64,000 bases of DNA from Polyodon spathula (Eukaryota > Chordata > Actinopteri > Acipenseriformes > Polyodontidae): NCBI RefSeq assembly GCF_017654505.1, contig NC_054549.1, positions 23,684,969-23,748,968 of the forward strand, read 5' to 3'. Shown here one piece after another: positions 12,546-23,012 of the stretch. The notes under the pieces were generated by a model. That model did not search any database. It was given only the letters and a program-made list of their open reading frames with translations, and was not told the origin of the DNA. Position 1 is the first letter of the stretch. Each line of letters begins with the position of its first letter. Made by a program: the position numbers and the translations under genes.

Positions 12546-13221
12546 CACAGAACGGTACCTCAGTATAAAAATGCGCCTGACAAAAAAATATTTGACGGAG
12601 TCTTGCATCAGAGATAATCCTCAATTCTTCTAGGGGTCGTACAGGTTAGTGGCCAATCCCGAAGAGCTTCTCGGAATTGATCTTACTGAGGGAGCGTTAA
12701 TGGTAGGCGAGAGAGGGGCGGGTTTTGTTTTCTTTCAATATTTTTAATTAATTAATTTATTTATTTATTTTTATCTGAAGGAGAGGAGACCGGCGTAGCT
12801 GAATGAACGAGTAAGTTCTTTAAATATAAAATTATTTGATTCCATTTGTTAACTGGTACAGACAGTTACATTCATTGTACTGAAAACAGTTTGCTTCATC
12901 TAATAATATTTAAATAAAATAATTGTATATACACACACAGGCCCATCCCGAGGGCGGTGAGGCCGGGGACATTTCTGAGGCCCACTGGCCCAGGCAAAAA
13001 AAACCAAACAAACATATAAACTGTTCTGGGAAATTAATACCCAACATTTTGACTTTTTTTAAGTAACAGCTCCAGCCCTCAGTTCTGAGTTCTGCCCTCA
13101 GTTTTGCCTTCGCGCGCACCATCACCACTACATTAAAGCTTTTTTTTTTTTTTTTTGGTATTTTTATTTTCAGGGTAAGGTTGCGCTCCGCTCCACTACA
13201 GACTGCAGTACTGTGCACTGA

Positions 13222-13288
13222 ACTTGCATTAAAGAAGGAAAAACCAATAGCTCTATTTCACTCAATGTTTTTCCTTCTTTATGCAAGT
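13222..13288. repeat. Near-perfect inverted repeat (22-23 bp arms)
   Basis: The left arm ACTTGCATTAAAGAAGGAAA, continuing to 13244, and the right arm at 13267-13288 are reverse complements apart from one bulged base. A loop of about 22 bases separates them. It could be a MITE end, a cruciform or a small hairpin RNA. Confidence 0.7.
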
Positions 13289-13459
13289 CAGGTTGTTGTA
13301 GAAAACACTAGTGGATGCTTTGAGTAAATTGTTGATGCTCAGAGTAGAAAAATGCAACATGTCTAAGACACTGCAATGTGGTTATACGTTAAACTACCAC
13401 AGAACTAATCCTCTATTGGTTAGAAGAGCTCCAGCTTTTCCAACCTATTTAGCCTAATA

Positions 13460-13815
13460 ATTACATTTACATACCAACATAAATAATTAGTTGTGGAAAA
13501 TCTCCAGGAGCAAATCACTGGTGGCACAGAGAGTCATTGCTGATCATGTTGAAGCTGTTGGAGGAGTTAGACATGTAGAGATGACAAAAGCTCTTGATGT
13601 CAGCTGTAGGAGCCGGACAGAAACATCATGCCTTTCTGAATGAGCAAAAACGATTGAAACAGAAGAAAATTGTGGGCATGAAAAGGACATTTCAGATGGA
13701 TGAGGTTGAAGACTTAAAAAAGAAGAAAATGAGAACAGAAACTGATGTGAAGGCAGTGCTCCAGTCAGCAGATGAATATGCAGGAAAAGCTGAATCAACT
13801 AGCAACTTAACAGGG
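13460..13815 (+). pseudogene. Relic coding fragment with charged coiled-coil-like segment
   Basis: The plus strand from 13594 reads a lysine/glutamate-rich segment: KRLKQKKIVGMKRTFQMDEV, then EDLKKKKMRTETDVKAVLQS, then ADEYAGKAEST. Upstream, at about 13500-13600, a different frame reads LVAQRVIADHVEAVGGVRHV. The style (a K-rich helix ending in an ADxxAxKAEST motif) resembles C-termini of multi-copy, transposon-associated proteins in fish, but I cannot name the family. The frame change and the unrelated G/C-rich sequence from about 13,816 indicate a broken fragment. Confidence 0.4.
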
Positions 13816-14384
13816 TTCGACGTTAACCGTGGCCCGGTGGTCCTGGGCCGGTAGTGATTGCAGTTTGGCCGGTAGTTATGAAGCACCACAGGCCCAACTG
13901 GGCCGGTAACATTTTTTAGCTGTATAGTGTATATAGTATAGTCCACATGGCTTCCATTTTATGAACTCAGGAAAATGGGTCAGTGTGCCAAAAAGCTAAA
14001 AAAAATGTTTTAAAAAATTTACAAACCCATTTTTAAAAACATAACCACCCTCCACCCCCATCCTAACGTTCTAGTTGCATGTTGTATTTGTTGTACAGTC
14101 AGAATCTGAGATTTTTTTACAACTAAGCAACCAACTGCACCAATAAGCCAAAGTGTTTAAATCAATAATGATAAAGAAAGAAGTTATGAAAAATGACTTA
14201 AGATGAAAGTATAGAGCGCAGTGGAAGAAAGACTTAATCTGGCTTCATGATGACAGTGAAACAAATGTCAGTTACCCAGACTTGCAGATAAAAAAGGCAG
14301 CATCTTTGTTGGGAAGTCAACATTTAGTTGCCCTCATATCTAGTCTCATAGTAGTAGTTCGCAAGATAGCAGGTTGCTGTGACT

Positions 14385-14640
14385 GCAGCGAAAAAAAATG
14401 CACTGATGGATACCCAGATACACCAGATGGAAGCTGGACAACGGGATCGAATTGTCTAACGTTTTGATTTGGGATACGATGTGTTCAGGTCAGAAATGCC
14501 ATTCATAATCTTTACAGGACTCGTTCGTATCAGAAGTAAGATTGGTGCTGACTTGAGAGAGGCTACAAGTGACAACCAACTGAGAACGATTATTTTTATT
14601 GTGATTATTGTTTGAATAGTGTTTATTATTTGGATTCGTA
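14385..14640. repeat. Dispersed repeat, also present inverted at 24750-25000 and 53100-53345
   Basis: The segment with CGATCGAATTGT-like, TTTTGATTTGGGAT, GATGTGTTCAG, AATGCCATTCA, GCTGACTTG and GAGGCTAC is the reverse complement of 24,750-25,000, which lies in duplicated block A, and of its partner in A'. There is no intact ORF. It is an unclassified interspersed repeat. Confidence 0.65.
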
Positions 14641-16261
14641 TAAATCCGTTAACCTTTTAGTATTGCTGTTAATGTGGTAACAGCTCGGTTGTGGGTTTGC
14701 TTGTGAAAAAAAAAAAAAAACAGTATAATTTGTACACAATTTTTAAATCTTGAATAGTGTTTTCATTTTCTGACAAGCACACCAATGTGCCTGTTACATG
14801 ACTGAAATAACTACAACTTATAATGGTATTTACTTAGCGAGCAGGGTGATAGAGTTTTGTACTTATTAGTTTTTCAAAACTTCTGAATCTGACAAAAAAG
14901 CAGTTCTCTAATGCAGATTCTTCTTAAAACAATGGAGTTCTTTTATATTTTAAGTTTTTTCTTGAGAAACACTAAGTGGTCTCCATGTCCTGGTTTGAGT
15001 GCACTTCTCTGTACTGTGGAGAACACTGTCAGTAGAGACTGGTCCCTGGGATGCACAGGTAATGCTTTGCAAGTGCACACACATGTTGCACATAGTTTTT
15101 AATGATTTAATGTTTCTCACGTAGGTTGTGCATATGGCATTATCATACCTTCATTTGCTGACCTAATGTGATGTCGATGATATGCTGTCGATCTGTTGGT
15201 GTCATTTCAAATGGACACTCAGATTGCTTGTATTCCTTGAATACTTGATTCGAGCCTCACACATTTGCACACAGCGTGATTCTTCTCAAGAGTCCACAGT
15301 GGATTTTATAAACCGGCTGGAGCAGGTTAAATTTCACCGTCGCCCTCCTTTATAAATGGATACGATTATCAACATTAATAACCTCTGCTCAGCTGGTGGC
15401 AGGCTTGACAAGCACACACTTAAATAGTAAGTAGCGGGGTTCAGAAAAATATAATGTTATATTTCCCCACGTGTTGCTACAACTATTTAAATAACGTAAG
15501 TGTCATTGTTCTTTTCATTAACATCCTGACAACTTTTTACTCGTATAAGTTTAAAGTCTGTTTGAAAGCGCTTTTCAAAATGGCGACTCTAGTACACTGA
15601 TACTGTAAGGGTTATTACCCACATTCTCAAACAGATAGCACAGCAATAACAATCCTTGATGTGGTACGGAACAGAAAATCTAGAGCACTTTTTTATTGCT
15701 CTTCCTGCTGTGATTAAGAAGACAGATCTCAAACCCAAGTACTATAGAGCAGACGTTTTGAAAAGAGCTTTGAACGAGACTTTAAAGATATATGTGTAAA
15801 AAGTTGACTTGACTATATAAGTTTGACTTGTTTACATGCATGTCTTGGACAAGGGATCGTTGTTTGTGCAGAAAAGATTAATGAATAGGGTTAAATTAAT
15901 CTGTTGCTTATAGGTCTTTCACCATTAGGGCTTTCAAGTTGGTACTTGGAGGCTTTCGATGCCATGGTAACTACACTGACATTTCTATTTAAATCTATTT
16001 ATGTGTTTATGATGTCTTTTTCTGTGATGTAACAATCTACTATTCCTTTTTATTTCAGGTATTGTGGTATTGAGTCTATGTATCCATTTATTTTCCTTTT
16101 TTCTTCTGTATTGTACATTATCTCATTTTACTTTTTCTAAAACTACGAATTGTCAGTCATTCATGTTGTGTTCATTTTTTTGTGAAGTGTTGAACTATTG
16201 GTTAATTTACTTCTTTTTATTTGTTATGTTTGAGAGATGATTCTGTATTCTTGTATATAAT
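14641..16261. other. Non-coding stretch
   Basis: AT-rich, with a poly-A run at about 14706-14720 and no recognisable conserved ORF or repeat terminus. Confidence 0.4.
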
Positions 16262-16525
16262 GGGAGGCTGTTTCCAGTGATTAAAGAAACGGGCTTGTAA
16301 CCAGTAGGTACCCGGTTCAAATCCCAGCTCAGCCACTGACTCATTGTGTGACCCCAAGCAAGTCACTTAACCTCCTTGTGCTCCGTCTTTTGGGTGAGAC
16401 CATCTTGTAAGTGACTCTGCAGCTGATGCATAGTTCACACACCCTAGTCTTGTATCTTGTAAAGCGCTTTGTGATGGTGGTCCACTGTGAAAAGTGCTAT
16501 ATAAAAATAAAGGTTATTATTAGAA
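16262..16525 (+). mobile_element. tRNA-derived CORE-type SINE
   Basis: The head contains an RNA polymerase III B box (GGTTCAAATCC at about 16313). The middle (TGTGTGACCCCAAGCAAGTC, then ACTTAACCTCCTTGTGCTCC) matches the conserved MIR/CORE-SINE central domain. The tail (GTAAAGCGCTTTGTGATGG, then GTGCTATATAAAAATAAAGG and TTATTATT) is the L2-like 3' end used by such SINEs for LINE-driven mobilisation. All three modules are in the expected order, so it looks near full length. The family is probably fish-specific. Confidence 0.85.
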
Positions 16526-17189
16526 TGTTGTACCTGTCTCTCCTACAGGTTTTATTTTGTTACATTTTTTTGCAAAATATACCATTAACAAGATATATAA
16601 GTTTTGCACGATGAGTTTCTTATTACTGAATATCTATTTTCTCTATTTGCAATTTCACTTGAATTTCATTTTTTTTCTTAGTCTGAATTATGAAGTATAT
16701 GTAAATGCTTCCAAACTTTTTTTTTAAATGAGTAATAATTTAAAATATGTAATTATTGATGGTATTCTTTCAACCTTCTTTTCTCTTTTATTATACTTAA
16801 GTGGTTCAAAGAGTTTGTCGACTCTTTTTAATTCTCTCTCTCTCTCTCAATAACCTGTTTTTTTATGTCCCGTGTGTTTAAGATTTATTTTCAGTTCCTT
16901 CTCTGTTTTGTATAGTAATTTTTATCAGAACAGATTAATTCGATTCTTATACCCACTCTTTTAGGGATGGTTCTTTTAGTATGGATCGGATGTGCAGGTG
17001 ACACTGATGCATATCAGTAGGTTTCCATTAAAGATCTGTTTTAATAGATCCTTGATCAAGTTTAACCAAGGTATCTAAGAATTCTATTTCACATTTTGTC
17101 CACCATAGATCCGCTGAAATGTTAAGCTGGATGTTATTTGCTATTTTAATCACTTTTCCAGTTTCATATTCTGCATGTGTCCTGTGACC

Positions 17190-18070
17190 CGGATGGCTTA
17201 TGTGGTGACTTTACACCCAGAAGAGACAGGACACAGTTTGGTGAGTGAATGTGCTGTTGCACCGGTTTATTATAAATAAAAGGTTTAAACAAACAAAATA
17301 CTTCACATAAAAGAACCAGTGCACACCAAAAAATAACACGCTAGATACAACATAAAACACAAAATACGCACGGGGCTGGGCACCCAAACACAGTCCATAT
17401 TCTAAACATGTCCTTGTGACAGAGATCGAATGACGCTTGGTGATCTCCCTCCCTCCCTGAGAGAGCACTAGGTAAAGGGAACAGAGTACCCTGGACTAAA
17501 AGGCATGACACTTTGTTCCCGTGGGTAGATGGCAGTTTGCCGGCTAAAAAGGGGCAGAGCTACGGTACCCAAACTCAATGACCCGGATGGAAAACTGCGT
17601 GGCATCCGTGGAATGGAGAAGTGGATGCGCTCGTTAACCAAGGGGTCGTGAGGGAGGGTATAAAATAGGGGCGTAGCAAAGTAATCTGTTCCTTTGTAAA
17701 TGGTTGAATTTGACCTTGAAGGAATACTGTGTTGTACTGAAAACCGTGAGTGCTTGTTAGTGTCGGCTGTAAATGTTGTTTGTCTCAGTAGACTACCAGT
17801 AGCACGATGTGGAGCTGTAGCGCAAGTCAGCATCAACCCGGACATCACTTTCACCCCAGCATTTCACGGAGAACATGCACCACTAGAACGTAATATCACT
17901 ACACTTGTGTTTGTTTTTTGTGTTTAGTGTTGGTGTGTGTAAAACCTGGACTTTTGGTTGTGGGTCAAACCCGGGGATTACAATTACTAGTGATACATGC
18001 CACTGTATCACTCCAACATTTTATTATTTACTGGTGTTTGCCTTCGGGCTCTGGACATTTTGTCTTTAAT
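17190..18070. repeat. Unclassified interspersed repeat sequence
   Basis: Ordered blocks such as GGTTTATTATAAATAAAAGG at about 17262 and ACAAACAAAATACTTCACAT suggest a transposable-element remnant flanking the 18105-18560 repeat. No ORF with recognisable domains was found. Confidence 0.35.
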
Positions 18071-18095
18071 TAATAAAACACCCTTGCACCTGAAA

Positions 18096-18560
18096 GCAAT
18101 TGTCTGTGTGTAGCAAAGTGGCTGCTGACGGTGAACAGGTGTAGAGGTGATGCAGTGCAGGAATGATCACAGACAATTGTAATTTGGTTTGGAAAAGGTT
18201 TAATTTTTAATCCGGGTCTCGTGACCAAAAGAATAAGCCCCGGCAATACACACCAATGTGTAATGCACAGAGCTAATAATAACGGGTTGCAGCCCAAAAC
18301 AATAAACACTTTATCCATTCCACAATCATACTAAACACAGTCACAGGTCCTGGGTGTGTGCAGTAGTGCTCGTGGTGGGTGATAACAGGTTGTTTTCTGT
18401 GACTAGTGCAGTGTTGATCCGGTTTTGTGGCAACAGCTCCGGATTCGTATATGGCCGTCTACGAACAAACAAACAAAACAATCACAAGTATTTCTAGTAT
18501 GCTTTTCTCTGCGACTCTCGCGGTCCTTTCAGTTTATAACACAAACCAAGTGAAGTAAAA
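18096..18560. repeat. Dispersed repeat family copy 2
   Basis: Colinear with 7490-7984 through GTTGATCCGGTTTTGTG, GCTCCGGAT and the ATGCTTTTCTCTGCG tail. At 18096-18110 and 18167-18181 the motif ACAATTGTCTGTG and its reverse complement CACAGACAATTGT form an inverted pair. No ORF. It may be an LTR or a non-autonomous element. Confidence 0.6.
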
Positions 18561-18879
18561 GATTTACGATTCTTCGTCCTCTTTATGCTTTCATGCATAA
18601 CCCCTTGGTAAATGATTGCAGCTGTCTCTATTACTTGCAGCTGCTACATAGTTTACCTTCCGGGTCAATATGTTCCTGCACCAGAGTCTCACCTTCTTCC
18701 AGGCAGACCGACTTCCCGACCATGGAAATGAACTGTCAGGCCAGCCCGTCCAAAGACTTGGCCTTTCGCTACTTAGCGCCCTCACAGGTCGGGAGGGAGA
18801 TTTACAACCAGAACTCATTATATTTCTGTCACACTGTGATTAATCTGCTCAGCTCTGCACTCACCTGTATCACTCACCA

Positions 18880-19255
18880 CTTTGCCACAGTCCTCCACAT
18901 ATCTTACATATTCTAAATATTTCTTGTCTAGTTTACTCAGTAACATTTCTTCCAGTTTGCCCAGATATGTGCTTGCAAAATGCATACCTCATTTCGCTGG
19001 GCCATCATTCTGCTTGTGTCTTTTGTTTCCAAATGTAAAATACCTGTTTTCTATCATGTTTAATATTTCCTGTAGGTATTGTGTTCTTCTCTTTTCGGTT
19101 ATCTAATGCTTCTTTATATACCTCTAAAGTTTCATTCCTAAGAACACTGGAGTACAGGGATTTTACATCCATGCAAGATAAAATAGCATTCTCTGGAAGT
19201 GTAGTCTTTATTCTGTTCATTATTTTCAGAAATGGTGTTGTATCTATAATAATAA
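18880..19255 (-). pseudogene. Penelope-like (or related) reverse-transcriptase fragment
   Basis: Minus-strand translation gives LPENAILSCMDVKSLYSSVL at about 19190-19130, which fits the RT motif A form ILxxxDVKSLYTNIP. A degraded GPAMGxxFASTYLGKLEE-like block follows at about 18990-18960, then YLEYVRYVEDCG at about 18900, where the catalytic YxDD is altered to YVED. A stop and frame changes are present. The order and spacing fit a Penelope-like element RT core. It ends next to a CACTA-ended transposon at 19259. Confidence 0.6.
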
Positions 19256-19258
19256 TAA

Positions 19259-20587
19259 CACTATGTAACACAATTTTTGTTCCTGGGTAGTAAGTGTTAT
19301 TTCCTAATTGCTTATGCCTCAAAAGTATAGAAAATGGCTATTATTCCCCACAAACTTTGCTTTTGTGACCAGGACAGTGATATTTTGAAATTTACCTATT
19401 TCCAATGAGAAAACGGACGAATTTGTGTCTTTTCGTTCACATAGTCAGAAAAAAACAACATATGAATCCAAATTAACATGTATTTATACTAAAGTAATAC
19501 AAAAATGACTACAAAAGATTTAGAAGTGAGTAGTTTTTTGAGATTTACGATTATAGTGTAAATCACTTTCACGAATCAGCCCCCAAATGTAGTCTCCCAT
19601 CATGTTCTCGTTATACTGTCCTTGGTAGCAGCGTTCAAAGTCCACTATATCCTGGTGGAAGCGCTCGCCTTGCTCCTCCGAGTATGCTCCCATGTTCTCC
19701 TTGAATTTGTCAAGATGAGCATCAAGGATATGGACTTTGAGGGACATCCTACAGCCCATTGTGCCGTAGTTCTTCACCAGAGTCTCAACCAGCTCCACAT
19801 AGTTTTCGGCCTTGTGATTGCCCAGGAAGCCCCGAACCACTGCAACAAAGCTGTTCCAAGCCGCTTTCTCCTTACTAGTGAGCTTCTTGGGGAATTCATT
19901 GCACTCCAGGATCATCTTTATCTGTGGTCCGACGAAGACACCGGCTTTGACCTTTGCCTCAGACAGCTTAGGGAAGAAGTCTTGAAGGTACTTGAAGGCT
20001 GTCGACTCCTTATCTAGAGCTCTGACAAATTGTTTCATAAGGCCCAATTTGATGTGCAGTGGTGGCATCAGCACCTTCCGGAGGTCCACCAGTGGCTCCC
20101 ACTTGACGTTGTTCCTCCCCACAGAGAACTCGGTCTGCTGTGGCCAGTCCCGCCTGTGGTAGTGCACCTTGGTGTCCTGCTGTCCCAAAGGCAAAGATAG
20201 CAGGGAAACTTGGTAAAATTGCCTTGGAGACCCATCAGGAATGCCACCATTGCAGCCTCTTGATGCCATCTCAGAAAAATGCAGATATGTATCCACTTAG
20301 GCAGCTGGAACTAAACTGAACTGGTGGGCTTAAGGCCCCTGTATTTATACTACTATTTATATTACTGGAAAGTTCTAGAAAGTTCTAGAAGTTACTCCAA
20401 GTTTACTCAGCACTGAATCTATCTGGAATGTTCTGGAAAACAGGTAAATTTCAAAATATCACTGTCCTGGTCACAAAAGCAAAGTTTGTGGGGAATAGTA
20501 GCCATTTTCTATACTTTTGAGGCATAAGCAATTAGGAAATAACACTTACTACCCAGGAACCAAAAAAAAAAAAAAAGTTACACAGTG
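19259..20587 (-). mobile_element. DNA transposon with CACTA/CACTG termini and about 145-bp TIRs
   Basis: The left end begins CACTATGTAAC and the right end, reverse complemented, begins CACTGTGTAAC. The arms continue colinearly through TTCCTGGGTAGTAAGTGTTA and the block before GTGATATTTTGAAATTTACC, to about 19402 and 20441. Both ends are flanked by TAA (19256-19258 and 20588-20590), a possible 3-bp target-site duplication. CACTA/CACTG ends plus a 3-bp duplication are hallmarks of the CMC (EnSpm/CACTA) superfamily. The left TAA lies in an AT-rich run, so the duplication is not certain. The element carries one long ORF on the minus strand. Confidence 0.75.
19520..20296 (-). CDS. Transposon-borne conserved protein of unknown function (258 codons)
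   Basis: The open frame lies wholly between the inverted repeats. Conserved-looking blocks in order are MPPLHIKLGLMKQFVRALDK, KLSEAKVKAGVFVGPQIK, KEKAAWNSFVAVVRGFLGNH, MSLKVHILDAHLDKF, EQGERFHQDIVDFERCYQGQ and YNENMMGDYIWGL. Proteins with these blocks are, to my knowledge, multi-copy in many animal genomes and usually unnamed. A second minus frame at 20068-20250 reads GLQGNFTKFPCYLCLWDSR, which belongs upstream of HYHRRDWPQQTEF in the main frame. So a frameshift near 20,180 has broken the N-terminal half, and the start in this ORF is probably not native. Histidine- and acid-rich motifs (ERFHQD) could be catalytic, but that is a guess. Confidence 0.7.
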   Translation of the reverse strand: MDTYLHFSEMASRGCNGGIPDGSPRQFYQVSLLSLPLGQQDTKVHYHRRDWPQQTEFSVGRNNVKWEPLVDLRKVLMPPLHIKLGLMKQFVRALDKESTAFKYLQDFFPKLSEAKVKAGVFVGPQIKMILECNEFPKKLTSKEKAAWNSFVAVVRGFLGNHKAENYVELVETLVKNYGTMGCRMSLKVHILDAHLDKFKENMGAYSEEQGERFHQDIVDFERCYQGQYNENMMGDYIWGLIRESDLHYNRKSQKTTHF

Positions 20588-20704
20588 TAATTAGAGACCC
20601 CGTAAAGTTATTTTTATTTTTTGTTTTACTTTTCACAAATTTAGTTTTATTTAGTTTTATTACGGGTACACAATAATAAATAGTGTTATTATTTTGTCGA
20701 GTAT

Positions 20705-20734
20705 AATATATATATATATATATATATTATATTA

Positions 20735-20776
<42 letters not shown>
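20705..20776. repeat. TA-rich microsatellite
   Basis: TA alternation broken by two TTATA steps. It leads directly into a Tc1-type inverted-repeat relic. Confidence 0.85.
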
Positions 20777-20777
<1 letters not shown>

Positions 20778-20800
20778 TGTGCAAAAGTTTTAGGCAGGTT
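20777..20800. mobile_element. Tc1-like terminal inverted repeat relic
   Basis: ACTGTGCAAAAGTTTTAGGC follows TATA-rich DNA, as in one common fish Tc1 family. No second end or transposase is nearby, so it is a solo remnant. Confidence 0.5.
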
Positions 20801-20816
20801 TTGCGAAAAACATGGG

Positions 20817-21120
20817 GCTCGAATAATAATAATAAACTGTATTTTTATATAGCACATTTCATGTACAAACATCATAAAGCACTGTACAGCTAGTAAACAA
20901 AGACATAGCAGACATTACAATTTAGAGATAGAAACGTTAAAAAATGCTAGTGTATGAAAGTGCTAAAGTAAAAGTATGTTTTAAGATTTAAAAATAGCCA
21001 AAGTCTCAGAGTCCTTGATTGCCCCAGGAAGAGCATTCTACAATCCTGGTGCCCATTGAACCTGTAGCCTTGTTTTTAGAATAATTAAAAGCCCAGAGTC
21101 CATTGACCGCAAATTTTGTG
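20817..21120 (-). mobile_element. LINE 3'-end-like repeat
   Basis: The plus strand starts AATAATAATAAACTGTATTT and continues TATATAGCACATTTCATG, then AAAGCACTGTACAG. This is the reverse complement of the microsatellite-ended 3' tail common to fish LINEs and their SINE partners. There is no ORF. Confidence 0.5.
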
Positions 21121-21324
21121 AAAGAATATGGTTGTATACTAAATCTTGGTAACACTTTACATTAAGTGTCCCTAGTTACAGTGTATTTACATAGTAGTTA
21201 CTCAGTAACTACATCTGTAGTTACACATAAATACAGTGTAATTATGCATTGTTACAATGTACTTAATGTTTAAAAATGATTCACAGTATATGTAAGTACA
21301 CAATTGTAACTACGTTTGTAACTA

Positions 21325-21560
21325 CACTGAACAAAAATATAAGTGCAGCATGTAAAGTGTTGGTCCCATGTTTCATGAGCTGAAATAAAATATCCCAGAA
21401 ATCTTCCATACGCACAAAAAGCTTATTTCTCTCAAATTTGTGCACAAATTTGTTTACATTCCTGTTAATGAGCATTTTTCCTTTGCCAAGATAATCCATC
21501 CACCTGACAGGTGTGGCATATCAAGAAGAAGCTGATTAAACAGCATGATCATTACACAGG
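21325..21560 (+). mobile_element. Truncated Tc1/mariner element (one end)
   Basis: Begins ACTGAACAAAAATATAAGTG and continues through CATGTTTCATGAGCTGAAAT, CACAAAAAGCTTATTTCTCT and CCTGACAGGTGTGGCATATC to ATTACACAGGTGCA, the familiar non-coding left end of a fish Tc1 family. It stops before any transposase, where LINE-like sequence begins. Confidence 0.8.
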
Positions 21561-22190
21561 TGCATAAGAAACATAGGAAAGTTTACAAACGAGAGGAGGC
21601 CATTTGGCCCATCTTGCTCATTTTAGTTGTTAGTAGCTTATTGATCCCACAATCTCATCAAGCAGCTTCTTGAAGGATCCCAGGGTGTCAGCTTCAACAA
21701 CATTACTGGGGAGTTGATTACAGACCTTCACGATTGTCTGTGTAAAAAAGTGCCTCCTATTTTCTGTTCTGAATGCCCCTTTGTCTAATCTCCATTTGTG
21801 ACCCCTGGTCCTTGTTTTTTTTTTTCAGGTCGAAAAATTCCCTTGGGTCGACATTGTCAATACCTTTTAGAATTTGGAATACTTGAATTAGGTCGCCGCG
21901 TAGTCGTCTTAGTTCAAGACTGAATAGATTCAATTATTTTAGCCTGTCTGCATATGACATGCCTTTTAAACCCGGAATAATTCTGGTCGCTCTTCTTTGC
22001 ACTCTTTCTAGAGCAGCAATATCCTTTTTGTAATGAGGTGACCAGAACTGAACACAATATTCAAGATAAGGTCTTACTAATGCATTGTACAGTTTTAACA
22101 TCACTTCCCTTGATTTAAATTAAACACTTTTCACAATGTATCCGAGGAGCTTGTTGGCCTTTTTTGTTGCTGCTATTTTGCCTCCCAAGC
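21561..22190. mobile_element. Non-LTR (CR1/L2-like) interspersed repeat
   Basis: Carries blocks such as GCCATTTGGCCCATCTTGCT, TGCACTCTTTCTAGAGCAGC, GGTGACCAGAACTGAACACA and GTACAGTTTTAACATCACTT. I recognise these as a multi-copy repeat of non-teleost vertebrates. It joins the LINE ORF remnant downstream. The exact family is uncertain. Confidence 0.55.
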
Positions 22191-22269
22191 GGTTCAGCAC
22201 ACACAACGGCTGCGATGCTGGCTCGAGGGATCAACCATAGTGCGGTCTCCCCAGCTCCTCAGCATAACA

Positions 22270-23012
22270 GCTAATTAGGGTACATCTCTGGGGTCTTCAA
22301 GTGGGCACCTTCCATCCTCGGTGTTTCGTCGACTAGTCCACAACACCTGAAGAGGGCCCGACGGTGATTCTGGCGCTCCAGAACCACCCCCTTCCGTCCC
22401 CTGCTCAGCTCAGCCCTACTTACCTGTACATCAGCATTCCATTCTGTTGTGCTTGAGGACCCCACCGAGAGTCTTTTCGTCTCAACCACAGCCAGTTGCT
22501 GCTCCTCGCTGCTGCTTCAGATAAGTTCTTTACTGTGTGGCGTAACGCTTCACCACAGAATCTGACGTCTGTGAGAAACCGGGTTGTAGAGTGTGCCACA
22601 AATCCTCGACAACCCACCTCCATTGGGTAAACCCGGACTGTCCATCCTCACTGTTCCGCTTCAGCAGCTAGTTGAGCATACCAAAGTGTCTTCCCCTCGT
22701 ACGCCTCATCAACAGCATCTTCCCAATGCACTGTTAACTCTACCAGGTGAACGAGGCGTGCTGATCTAAACCACAAGACAATATCTGGTTGAAGGTTAGT
22801 GGTGGCAATTTCAGTTGGAAAAATAAGCCGTTGATCAACATCAGCCAGCATTTTCCTGTCTCTACAAGCTTCCAGTTGTCCTAGACGAGGCTTGGTTTTA
22901 ATATATTTCTTTGGTGGTTGCTCCCCTGGACTAAAGACTGTTGTCCTTTGTGTGTAATGTTTTGATGGTTCTGGTGGCAACTTATTGATCATGTTCCGCT
23001 TGTCTTCCAATG
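22270..23012 (-). pseudogene. Non-LTR retrotransposon C-terminal ORF remnant
   Basis: Minus-strand frames read KKYIKTKPRLGQLEACRDRK, then QPDIVLWFRSARLVHLVELT with VHWEDAVDEAYE, then, after a single in-frame TGA at 22648-22650, GWTVRVYPMEVGCRGFVAHS with LNE-type C-terminal residues to WLWLRRKD. The PD...VELTVxWEDA pattern followed by VEVGCRGFV is characteristic of the C-terminal end of a fish non-LTR element and resembles a PD-(D/E)xK-type endonuclease. The TGA stands where the related sequence has an Arg codon, so one point mutation killed the frame. The reverse-transcriptase part upstream is missing. Confidence 0.65.

Noticed and set aside
12423..12617. ORF rich in isoleucine
   Set aside because: It is the translation of a (TTA/TAA)n microsatellite.
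16262..16340. A genuine tRNA gene
   Set aside because: The B box is present, but it continues into a CORE domain and an L2-like tail, so it is a SINE and not a tRNA gene.
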